Of a stretch of 5,668 nucleotides of DNA, positions 1 through 5,282 are shown piece after piece; within the stretch, counting starts at the first letter, position 1; each line of letters starts with the position of its first letter. Made by a program: the position numbers and the translations under genes. The DNA comes from Bauldia sp. (GTDB lineage Bacteria; Pseudomonadota; Alphaproteobacteria; Rhizobiales; Kaistiaceae): positions 1-5,668 of the forward strand of contig JAGRKY010000580.1 of the NCBI GenBank assembly GCA_020442095.1. The letters run 5' to 3'. The notes below the pieces were generated by a model. It was not told where the DNA came from. It searched no databases and was given only the letters and a program-made list of their open reading frames with translations.

Positions 1-383
1 ACACGCTGCTCGAGCAGGACCCGCTGGAATCGCTGCTGCCGGCCGTCGAGAAGCATGGCGCGTCGATCGTCATCGGCGGGCCGTTCAACTCCGGCATCCT
101 GGTCGGCCGAGAGACCTGGAACTATATCAAGGCTCCCGACGACGTGATGACCCGGGTCAGGGCGATCGCGCGCGTCTGCGACGCCCATGGCGTGCCGCTG
201 CCGGCGGCGGCGCTGCGCTTCCCCCTCGCCCATCCAACGGTGGCGAGCATCATCCCCGGCCCGCGCTCGGCCGAAGAACTGAACCAGATCCTCGAATGGT
301 GGGAGACCGACATTCCCGGATCGCTGTGGAGCGACCTTAAGAACGAGAAACTGATCGCGGCGAACGCCCCGGTTCCGGCGTAG
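1..383 (+). CDS. Aldo/keto reductase, C-terminal part (D-threo-aldose 1-dehydrogenase / L-fucose dehydrogenase type)
   Basis: The reading frame is open from the left edge (first full codon at 3) to TAG at 381-383, giving the last 126 residues of a protein whose start lies outside the window. The fragment begins TLLEQDPLESLLP, followed by IVIGGPFNSGILVG and later ASIIPGPRSAEEL. In aldo/keto reductases the late IPG.RS segment belongs to the NADP(H)-binding end of the TIM barrel. The GGPFNSGIL stretch resembles the aldose/fucose/pyridoxal 4-dehydrogenase subgroup, soluble enzymes that oxidise sugars such as L-fucose to lactones. Catalytic Asp, Tyr, Lys and His residues would lie upstream and cannot be checked. 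The exact substrate is unknown. The next gene starts 27 bases downstream on the same strand, so the two could be co-transcribed, although their functions look unrelated. The family call is firm; the subgroup is an inference. Confidence 0.85.
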   Translation, partial: TLLEQDPLESLLPAVEKHGASIVIGGPFNSGILVGRETWNYIKAPDDVMTRVRAIARVCDAHGVPLPAAALRFPLAHPTVASIIPGPRSAEELNQILEWWETDIPGSLWSDLKNEKLIAANAPVPA

Positions 384-410
384 GCCGCTTTCGCCAACCC
401 GTCGTCATTC

Positions 411-1061
411 ATGCATTCGGAACTTACCGCACTCGCCACTGTCATCATCATCGACCTCGTGCTTGCCGGCGACAATGCGGTGGTCGTCGGCATGGCGGCG
501 GCGGGGCTTCCGAAGGAGCTGCGGCGCAAGGCGATCGTCTTCGGCATCGGCGCCGCCGCGCTGCTGCGGATCGTCTTCGCCTTCTTCACGGTCGAACTGC
601 TCGGCGTCATCGGGCTGGTGCTGGCCGGCGGCCTGCTTCTCCTGTGGGTCGCCTGGAAGCTGTTGCGCGAGCTGCGGTCGAGCAGCCGCCGTCCGCCGAT
701 CCTGGAAGCCTGCGCCCCCGAGACCGATGCCGTGACGGCGGCGCCGCAGGCGAATGGCGCGGTGCCCGAGAAGACCTTCGGGCAGGCGCTGATCCAGATC
801 GTCGTCGCCGACGTCTCCATGTCGCTCGACAACGTACTCGCCGTCGCCGGCACCGCGCGCGGCCACGAATGGGCGCTGATCATCGGCCTCGCCCTGTCGG
901 TGGCGCTGATGGGCGTCGCCGCGACCTTCATCGCCCGGCTTCTCCATCGCCATCGCTGGATCGCCTATCTCGGCCTTATCCTCATTGCCTGGGTCGCGCT
1001 GGCGATGATCTGGGACGGCTTCCACGAGGTCATGGAAGTAGTCGACCCGGAACTCCTCTGA
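411..1061 (+). CDS. TerC-family integral membrane protein (YjbE-like)
   Basis: This encodes 216 residues. Two matching acidic motifs mark the TerC fold: IIDLVLAGDNAVVVG (about residues 13-27, with D15, D21, N22) and ADVSMSLDNVLAVAG (about 133-147, with D134, D140, N141), an internal duplication typical of the family. About six hydrophobic segments are visible (roughly 5-29, 42-60, 62-84, 126-148, 153-177 and 183-203). A polar, Pro/Arg-rich loop at about 86-124 separates the halves. Known TerC relatives are linked to metal-ion export, especially manganese, or to tellurite resistance, and the paired Asp/Asn motifs are the likely ion site. The start is the first ATG after an in-frame TAG at 381-383, with no alternative GTG or TTG between. 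No Shine-Dalgarno sequence precedes it. The 27-base gap has no room for the yybP-ykoY manganese riboswitch that controls some relatives. The family is clear; the transported ion is inferred. Confidence 0.9.
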   Translation: MHSELTALATVIIIDLVLAGDNAVVVGMAAAGLPKELRRKAIVFGIGAAALLRIVFAFFTVELLGVIGLVLAGGLLLLWVAWKLLRELRSSSRRPPILEACAPETDAVTAAPQANGAVPEKTFGQALIQIVVADVSMSLDNVLAVAGTARGHEWALIIGLALSVALMGVAATFIARLLHRHRWIAYLGLILIAWVALAMIWDGFHEVMEVVDPELL

Positions 1062-1107
1062 TCTCCGCAACATTGCTATGGTGACGGCTGCATTCCAGGG
1101 GGGAACA
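1062..1107 (+). promoter_or_regulatory. Leader of the Ldh2 gene: strong ribosome binding site and possible -10 element
   Basis: The purine run AGGGGGGAA ending five bases before ATG 1108 is a strong Shine-Dalgarno site. It decides the start at 1108 over the in-frame ATG at 1078, which has no such site and would add ten residues unlike the family. TGCTATGGT at 1074-1082 resembles an extended -10 box (TGn plus 4 of 6 matches to TATAAT), but I find no convincing -35 upstream. The promoter part is weak; the ribosome site is solid. Confidence 0.45.
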
Positions 1108-2157
1108 ATGACCCGATATCGCCCGGCCGACCTCGTCGGTTTCGCCACCGCCCTCTTCGCCGCCACCGGCATGGACGGCGACAAGCCGGCGACGATCGCC
1201 GAGATACTGGTCGAGGCCGACCTGATGGGCCACGACACCCATGGCCTCGCGCTCGCGCCCAACTACCTCAAGGAGATCGAGGACGGCGCGATGCGGACAA
1301 CCGGCGAGCCGGAGGTCGTCTCCGACCACAAGGCGGCGCTGGTCTGGGACGCGAAGCGGCTGTCCGGCGTGTGGATCACGGCAAGGGCGATCGACATCGC
1401 CTGCGAACGGGCAAGCGACTACGGCGTCGCCACGGTCTCGGTCCGCGAATCCCACCATATCGCCTGCCTCGCCGCCTATCTCACCCGCGCCACCAACCGC
1501 GGCCAGGTGGTCCTGATCGCGTCATCCGATCCCGCCGTCGCCTCGGTGGCGCCGGTCGGCGGGCTCGACCCGGTCTTCACCCCCGACCCCTTCGCCGCCG
1601 GCATTCCGACGACCCGCGATCCGATCCTCATCGACATGAGCAGCTCGATCACCACCAACGGCATGGCCGGCCGTCTCAACGCCAGCGGCGAGCACTTCCC
1701 CGGCAAATGGGCGCAGGACCACGCCGGCAACGCGACCAACGACCCGCGCATCCTTTTCCAGGAGCCGAAGGGAACGCTGCTGCCGACCGGCGGCCACGAC
1801 CACGGCCACAAGGGCTACGGCATGGCGCTGATCGTCGAGTCGCTAAGCCAGGGCCTGTCGGGCGACAAGCGCAGATCCCAGCCTGGCTACTGGGGCGCCG
1901 CGATCTTCATTCAGGTCTTCGAGCCGGAGGCCTTTGCCGGCCGCGCCATCTTTTCCGAGGCGACCAGCGAGCTCGTCTCGCTCTGCCACGGGTCGCGGCC
2001 GGCCGTCGGGGTGGAGAAGGTGCGGCTGCCCGGCGAGCGGGCACTCGCCAGGAAGCGCGAAGCCATGCATCGCGGCGTCGCGCTCTATCCGGGGATCATC
2101 GACAAGCTGGCGCCCTGGGCTGAAAAACTCGGCGTGCCGCTTCCCGCGACGATCTAG
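1108..2157 (+). CDS. Ldh2 family NAD(P)-dependent oxidoreductase (malate/L-lactate dehydrogenase-like)
   Basis: The protein is 349 residues, a normal length for the family. Features in order: ADLMGHDTHGL (about 37-47), holding the GH(D/E)(S/T)HG histidine motif of the active site; VATVSVRESHHIAC (about 107-120), where most members have SNHFG; DPVFTPDPFAAGIPT (about 154-168), the substitute for the usual GTNP..A.P segment; LIDMSSSITTNGMAG (about 174-188), matching the D(M)S.S..A.GK region but with Met for the common Lys; and TGGHDHGHKGYGMAL (about 227-241), the conserved HKGYG(L/M)AL stretch. Family members oxidise or reduce 2-hydroxy/2-oxo acids (malate, sulfolactate, ureidoglycolate, diketogulonate, piperideine-2-carboxylate) with NAD(P) in the cytoplasm. 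Substrate cannot be fixed from sequence. The gene converges on murQ, whose reaction releases D-lactate, an interesting but unproven link. Start 1108 follows a strong ribosome binding site. Confidence 0.9.
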   Translation: MTRYRPADLVGFATALFAATGMDGDKPATIAEILVEADLMGHDTHGLALAPNYLKEIEDGAMRTTGEPEVVSDHKAALVWDAKRLSGVWITARAIDIACERASDYGVATVSVRESHHIACLAAYLTRATNRGQVVLIASSDPAVASVAPVGGLDPVFTPDPFAAGIPTTRDPILIDMSSSITTNGMAGRLNASGEHFPGKWAQDHAGNATNDPRILFQEPKGTLLPTGGHDHGHKGYGMALIVESLSQGLSGDKRRSQPGYWGAAIFIQVFEPEAFAGRAIFSEATSELVSLCHGSRPAVGVEKVRLPGERALARKREAMHRGVALYPGIIDKLAPWAEKLGVPLPATI

Positions 2158-2171
2158 GCCGACGGCAGATC
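2151..2171. repeat. Hairpin spanning both stop codons of the convergent Ldh2 and murQ genes
   Basis: GATCT (2151-2155) pairs with AGATC (2167-2171), and inside it GCC (2158-2160) pairs with GGC (2164-2166) around a GAC loop, with a two-base AG bulge at 2156-2157. The structure includes the whole TAG stop of the Ldh2 gene and most of the murQ stop (2170-2172). Neither side has a T-tract, so it is not a classic intrinsic terminator. It could still slow polymerase or protect 3' ends. A chance origin is possible. Confidence 0.35.
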
Positions 2172-3051
2172 AGGCGAGCGAGGCGAGAGCCGTACGGAGG
2201 TTGCCGCCGGCGACGGCGAGCTTCGCCTCCGCCTCTTCGGGCGAAAAGCCGCGCATGACCAGCGCGGCGATCTTGACCCGGCCATCGGACCGGTCGAGCG
2301 CAGCGCCCGCTTCCGCCTCGTCGCCGCCGGACAGGTAGACCAGCATGCGGATGGCGCGCTGCCGGAGCTTGGCATTGTCGATCCTGGCGTCGACCATCAG
2401 CCCGTCGATCACCCGGCCAAGCCGGATCATCACCAGCGTCGAAAGCATGTTGAGCGCCGCCTTCTGCGCGGTGCCGGCTCCCATCCGCGTCGAGCCGACA
2501 ATGACCTCCGGTCCGGAATCGAGGAGAATCGGATGATCGACCGCCGCGAGAAGCGGCGCATCGGCGGTGCCGGCAATCCCGATGGTGAGCGCGCCACGCG
2601 CGGCGGCCACCTCGGCGGCCGCGACGGTGAAGGGCGTGGCGCCGCTCGCCGCCACCGCGACGACGACGTCGTCCGGCGTGAGGTCAACCGCGCCGATCGC
2701 CCGGCGGCCGTTCTCGGGATCGTCTTCCGGCTCTCCGGTGAAGGGGACGATCGCCGCGCCGTTTGCGAGGACGAAGACGACCCGCTCTTCCGGCCAGCCG
2801 AAGGTGCCGGCGAGCTCCATGCCATCAAGGGCGGCGAGAATTCCGGAAGAGCCGGCGCCGACATAGACCAGCCGTCCGGGGCCACCGAGCCGGCCGACAA
2901 TCGCTTCCGCCGCCGCGATCAGGGCAGGTCCCGCGGTCCGGGCGGCAGCCACCGCCCTCTCCTGCCCTTCGGCAAGTGCGTCGAGGATGCTTGCGTCGCT
3001 CCAGGTGTCGAGGCCCACATAGCGCGGGCTGATCGTCTCGGGACTATCCAT
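2170..3051 (-). CDS. murQ: N-acetylmuramic acid 6-phosphate etherase (MurQ)
   Basis: The protein is 293 residues, close to the usual 295-300. MurQ cleaves the D-lactyl ether of MurNAc-6-phosphate, giving GlcNAc-6-phosphate and D-lactate in cytoplasmic wall-sugar recycling. The N-terminal block ISPRYVGLDTW is followed by a SIS domain with VYVGAGSSGILAALDGMEL (62-80). E79 and E109 (in GEPEDD) align with the two catalytic glutamates known in E. coli MurQ. VAVAASGATPF (131-141) and VGSTRMGAGTAQKAALNM (185-202) are the later SIS motifs, and residues from about 243 form the C-terminal helical part. Two positions differ from the usual motifs: I71 where GTSGR has Arg, and G191 where STR(M/L)K has Lys. 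The frame stays open far upstream across the kinase gene, but homology begins near M1. The ribosome site before this ATG is weak (GGAT). It is divergent from the kinase gene and convergent with the Ldh2 gene. Confidence 0.9.
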   Translation of the reverse strand: MDSPETISPRYVGLDTWSDASILDALAEGQERAVAAARTAGPALIAAAEAIVGRLGGPGRLVYVGAGSSGILAALDGMELAGTFGWPEERVVFVLANGAAIVPFTGEPEDDPENGRRAIGAVDLTPDDVVVAVAASGATPFTVAAAEVAAARGALTIGIAGTADAPLLAAVDHPILLDSGPEVIVGSTRMGAGTAQKAALNMLSTLVMIRLGRVIDGLMVDARIDNAKLRQRAIRMLVYLSGGDEAEAGAALDRSDGRVKIAALVMRGFSPEEAEAKLAVAGGNLRTALASLA

Positions 3052-3063
3052 CGACCAAACTGA

Positions 3064-3073
3064 TCCAGCTGGA
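3064..3073. repeat. Perfect 10-base palindrome just upstream of murQ
   Basis: TCCAGCTGGA is self-complementary over all ten bases and ends 12 bases before the murQ start codon. If the -10-like element at 3092-3100 is used, it lies in the short 5' untranslated region, where a bound repressor would block murQ. A 10-base palindrome can also arise by chance, and no second copy is seen in the window. Confidence 0.4.
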
Positions 3074-3091
3074 GGGAATCGGTCACCTCTA

Positions 3092-3100
3092 TTGATAGCA
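3092..3100 (-). promoter_or_regulatory. Possible extended -10 element for murQ
   Basis: On the reverse strand this reads TGCTATCAA: a TGn motif directly followed by TATCAA (4 of 6 matches to TATAAT). It lies 40 bases before the murQ ATG, giving an expected leader of about 35 bases. No good -35 box lies at the right distance, as can be the case for extended -10 promoters. It is one of the few AT-richer spots in this gap. Confidence 0.3.
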
Positions 3101-3158
3101 CGGCAGCGAAACCGCCTGCGACGAACCCCAACGGGCATTTGTTGCCGAAAGCCCGCAG

Positions 3159-3174
3159 AACCGGTTTTACGGTT
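3159..3174. repeat. Inverted/direct CGGTT repeat cluster upstream of the kinase operon
   Basis: AACCG (3159-3163), six bases, then CGGTT (3170-3174) form a 5-base inverted repeat. The first half also belongs to an 8-base palindrome AACCGGTT (3159-3166), and CGGTT occurs twice in direct orientation eight bases apart (3162 and 3170). It lies 55 bases upstream of the kinase ATG, a good position for an operator. The string CAGAA..CCGGTT recurs in altered form before cutC (5246-5258). Confidence 0.4.
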
Positions 3175-3228
3175 GGCTTCGCCGGGGTGTTCCTCTATCT
3201 CTTCGGCGGCGAAAATCGCGGGGAAAAC

Positions 3229-4110
3229 ATGAGCGATCCCTTGTTCATCGGCGTTGACGGCGGGGCGACGCGAACCCGCGCGCGACTGCGCGACATGGCG
3301 GGGCGCAACCTCGGCGAAGGAACGGCCGGCGCCAGCAACGCGCGCCTCAAGGAACCGGCTTTCGCCGAAGTGCTGAAAGCCTGCCGCGAGGCAGCCAGCG
3401 CCGCCGGGCTCGCCGAGAGCGACCTCGGCCGCGTCCATGCCGGACTGGGCCTCGCCGGCACGCAACAGGAATGGGACCGCGATTTCGTCCTCGCCCAGCC
3501 GCATCCCTTCGCCTCGGTGGTCGTCGATACCGACGCCTATGCCGCCTATCTCGGCGCCTGCGGCGACCGTGACGGAGCGATCCTGATCGTCGGCACCGGC
3601 TTTGCCGGGCTCGCCGTGGTCAAGGGCGAGCGGATCAATGTCAGCGGCTGGGGCGCCGACATCGCCGACGAGGGCAGCGGCATGATGATCGGCCGCAACG
3701 CCATCCGCCACGCGCTCTGGGCGCTCGAGGGGATGGCGCCGATGACGCCGCTGGCCGAGGAGGTCCTCGCTCGCTTCGACCACCAGGCGCAGAACGCCGT
3801 CGAATGGGCGGCACAGGCGACGCCCGGCGACTACGGCACCTTCGCGCCGGCGGTCTTCGCCCATGCCGGGAACCGCGACGCGCTGGCCGTCCCGATCCTC
3901 GAGGAAGCCGCCCGCAACGTGACCCGCGCCATCGCCCGCCTGCTCGAGGTCGGGGCACCGAAGGTGGCGATGATCGGCGGCGTCTTCCCCGAGATCCTGC
4001 CGTGGCTGGCGCCCCCCTATCGCGCGGTCTGCGTCGAACCGGAAAGCGACGCGGCCGATGGCGCCATCCTGATGGCGCGGCGCGCCCTGGCCGAACGAGA
4101 GCAAGGATGA
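3229..4110 (+). CDS. N-acetylglucosamine kinase of the BadF/BadG/BcrA/BcrD ATPase family (possible MurNAc/GlcNAc kinase)
   Basis: The protein is 293 residues with the ASKHA kinase fold. FIGVDGGATRTRARL (6-20) is the first phosphate-binding loop. VVVDTDAYAAYLGAC (97-111) holds the likely catalytic D102. ILIVGTGFAG (118-127) is the second phosphate loop. SGWGADIADEGSGMMIGR (139-156) is the signature of this kinase family, and AMIGGVF (247-253) is the adenosine-binding Gly pair. Members phosphorylate GlcNAc, glucosamine or, in clostridial MurK, both MurNAc and GlcNAc at O6 with ATP in the cytoplasm. Here the gene is divergent from murQ and overlaps a GlcN6P deaminase gene by 4 bases, which supports an amino-sugar substrate. 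The start at 3229 has GGGGA four bases upstream and puts the phosphate loop at the usual position. The in-frame TTG 3139 and GTG 3187 would add a tail the family lacks. GlcNAc versus MurNAc preference cannot be read from sequence. Confidence 0.85.
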   Translation: MSDPLFIGVDGGATRTRARLRDMAGRNLGEGTAGASNARLKEPAFAEVLKACREAASAAGLAESDLGRVHAGLGLAGTQQEWDRDFVLAQPHPFASVVVDTDAYAAYLGACGDRDGAILIVGTGFAGLAVVKGERINVSGWGADIADEGSGMMIGRNAIRHALWALEGMAPMTPLAEEVLARFDHQAQNAVEWAAQATPGDYGTFAPAVFAHAGNRDALAVPILEEAARNVTRAIARLLEVGAPKVAMIGGVFPEILPWLAPPYRAVCVEPESDAADGAILMARRALAEREQG

Positions 4111-5159
4111 CCGACAGCAGCGACGCGAAGAGCCCGCCGACGCTGATGCTCAGCGAAACGCGGGAGGCGCCCGACGTGGTCGCCCGCCTGATCGCGGAGA
4201 ACGAGGCGACCTGCAGCGAACTCGGCAAGCGGCTCCGCGACCGGCCGCCGCTATTCGCCGTCACCTGCGCCCGCGGCTCCTCCGACAGCGCGGCGACCTA
4301 CGCCAAATACCTGCTCGAACTCCACCTCGACACGGTGGTGGCTTCGGTCGGACCGTCGGTCGCCTCGATCTACGGGCGGCGCCCGCGGATGCGCGATGCA
4401 CTGTTCGTCGCCATCTCGCAATCCGGCAAGAGTCCCGACCTGGTGACGCTGGCCGAGACCGCCGGCGACGACGGCGCGCTGAGGGTCGCCATCGTCAACG
4501 ACACGGCATCGCCCCTCGCCGAGCGCTGCGAGATCGTGCTGCCGCTTCATGCCGGCCCCGAAAAGAGCGTCGCCGCGACCAAGTCCTACATCGCCTCGCT
4601 CGCGGCGGTCCTCCAGCTCGGCGCGCACTGGAGCGGCGACGCGGCGCTGCTCGAAGCGGTCCGCCGCCTGGCCGACGTCCTTCACGACGCATTGTCGCGC
4701 GACTGGCAGGCGGCGCTGCCGATCCTCGCTGAAACCCGCAGCCTCTACGTCGTCGGCCGCGGGCCGGGCTTCGCCATCGCCCAGGAAGCGGCGCTGAAGC
4801 TCAAGGAGACCTGCGGCCTCCATGCCGAGGCGCTGAGCGCGGCGGAAATGAAGCATGGGCCCCGGCGACTTGCCGGGCCGGACTTCCCGGTGATGCTGTT
4901 CAGCCAGGATGACGATGCCCTGCCCGAGCTCACCGGCACCGGCACCGGCCTCACGGCAGAGGACGTGCCGGTGATCGCCTGCGGGCCGGTGGCGCTTCCC
5001 GGCGCGCTGACGCTTGCCGGCGCCGGCGGCATCCACCCCTTCGCCCAGCCGCTGGCGACGATCCAGAGCTTCTACCCGCTCGCCGAGGCGGTATCGCGGG
5101 CGCGCGGCTTCGACCCCGACCGGCCGCCGCATCTCAGCAAGGTCACCGAGACCCGGTAG
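4107..5159 (+). CDS. SIS-domain glucosamine-6-phosphate deaminase, NagB-II type
   Basis: The protein is 350 residues with two SIS domains, like the isomerase half of GlmS but without the glutaminase part. The first SIS domain has CARGSSDSAATYAKYL (54-69), GPSVASIYG (82-90), AISQSGKSPDLV (102-113) and GPEKSVAATKSYIASL (150-165). The second has YVVGRGPGFAIAQEAALKL (214-232), KETCGLHAEALSAAEMKHGP (233-252) and ends with RGFDPDRPPHLSKVTET (333-349), all classic for this group. NagB-II converts glucosamine-6-phosphate to fructose-6-phosphate and ammonia, replacing the unrelated NagB; related AgaS proteins act on galactosamine-6-phosphate. The ATG overlaps the kinase TGA (ATGA), which suggests translational coupling, and purine-rich GAGA at 4097-4100 can serve as ribosome site. 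The pairing with murQ and a kinase gene favours glucosamine-6-phosphate as substrate. Family is certain; substrate is likely. Confidence 0.88.
   Translation: MTDSSDAKSPPTLMLSETREAPDVVARLIAENEATCSELGKRLRDRPPLFAVTCARGSSDSAATYAKYLLELHLDTVVASVGPSVASIYGRRPRMRDALFVAISQSGKSPDLVTLAETAGDDGALRVAIVNDTASPLAERCEIVLPLHAGPEKSVAATKSYIASLAAVLQLGAHWSGDAALLEAVRRLADVLHDALSRDWQAALPILAETRSLYVVGRGPGFAIAQEAALKLKETCGLHAEALSAAEMKHGPRRLAGPDFPVMLFSQDDDALPELTGTGTGLTAEDVPVIACGPVALPGALTLAGAGGIHPFAQPLATIQSFYPLAEAVSRARGFDPDRPPHLSKVTETR
4932..4949 (+). repeat. Three tandem ACCGGC hexamers inside the deaminase gene
   Basis: Three exact copies of ACCGGC encode the alternating Thr-Gly stretch TGTGTG at residues 276-281, in a surface-like linker of the second SIS domain after the conserved AEMKHGP motif. 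The copy number could vary between strains without shifting the frame. Confidence 0.6.
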
Positions 5160-5282
5160 AGGCGGGAAGCAACAGGCGTCGCGTCCAACCCGGGGAAATC
5201 CGGTATTGCCGGCGGCGGCCATACGGTCCAGAAAAGCCGAATAATCAGAAATCCGGTTCCGTCAACAAAAGGCAGCCAGTCC
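5160..5282. promoter_or_regulatory. 123-base gap before cutC with two copies of a 10-base direct repeat
   Basis: GAAATCCGGT occurs exactly at 5195-5204 and 5248-5257, 53 bases apart, close to five turns of the DNA helix. CCGG TATTG CCGG (5200-5212) is a short inverted repeat too weak for a terminator. AATAAT at 5240-5245 matches the -10 consensus at 5 of 6 positions but lacks a matching -35. AAAGG at 5268-5272, ten bases before the GTG, is the likely cutC ribosome site. The gap is long compared with the overlapping pair before it, so cutC may have its own promoter. No clear terminator for the upstream operon is visible. Confidence 0.35.

Larger units (their letters stand above)
3052..3228. 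promoter_or_regulatory. Divergent promoter/operator region between murQ and the kinase operon
   Basis: This 177-base gap separates two gene sets of one pathway that read away from each other, so it should hold both promoters and probably a shared operator. It contains a perfect 10-base palindrome at 3064-3073, an extended -10-like element for murQ at 3092-3100, a weak CGGGC...GCCCG inverted repeat at 3132-3155, and a CGGTT-type repeat cluster at 3159-3174. A weak forward promoter guess is TTGCCG (3142-3147), a 17-base spacer and TTTTAC (3165-3170), which overlaps the repeat cluster. The ribosome site for the kinase is GGGGA at 3220-3224, four bases from its ATG. The regulatory role is inferred from layout; individual boxes are uncertain. 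Confidence 0.6.

Noticed and set aside
405..1262. Reverse-strand open frame of 285 codons opposite the TerC-family gene
   Set aside because: Composition is rich in Arg, Asp and His with no family motif, while the forward frame has clear membrane segments and TerC motifs.
1371..2123. Second forward frame of 250 codons inside the Ldh2 gene
   Set aside because: It is a shifted frame dominated by Arg, Pro and His; the Ldh2 frame carries all the family motifs.
3139..3228. Upstream TTG/GTG starts adding 14-30 residues to the kinase
   Set aside because: The added tail has no counterpart in the family, and the ATG at 3229 has a GGGGA ribosome site and the phosphate loop at the normal distance.
3052..4104. 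Open reverse frame continuing from murQ upstream through the divergent gap and antisense to the whole kinase gene
   Set aside because: Homology to MurQ begins near the ATG at 3051. The extension is low-complexity Arg/Gly/Ala-rich sequence with no domain, as expected opposite a GC-rich gene.
5200..5212. Possible intrinsic terminator after the deaminase gene
   Set aside because: The stem is only four pairs (CCGG/CCGG) and no T-run follows, so it does not meet the usual form of an intrinsic terminator.
4251..5222. Reverse-strand open frame of 323 codons opposite the deaminase gene
   Set aside because: The forward frame has complete SIS motifs. The reverse product shows no recognisable motif and is typical of GC-rich antisense frames.
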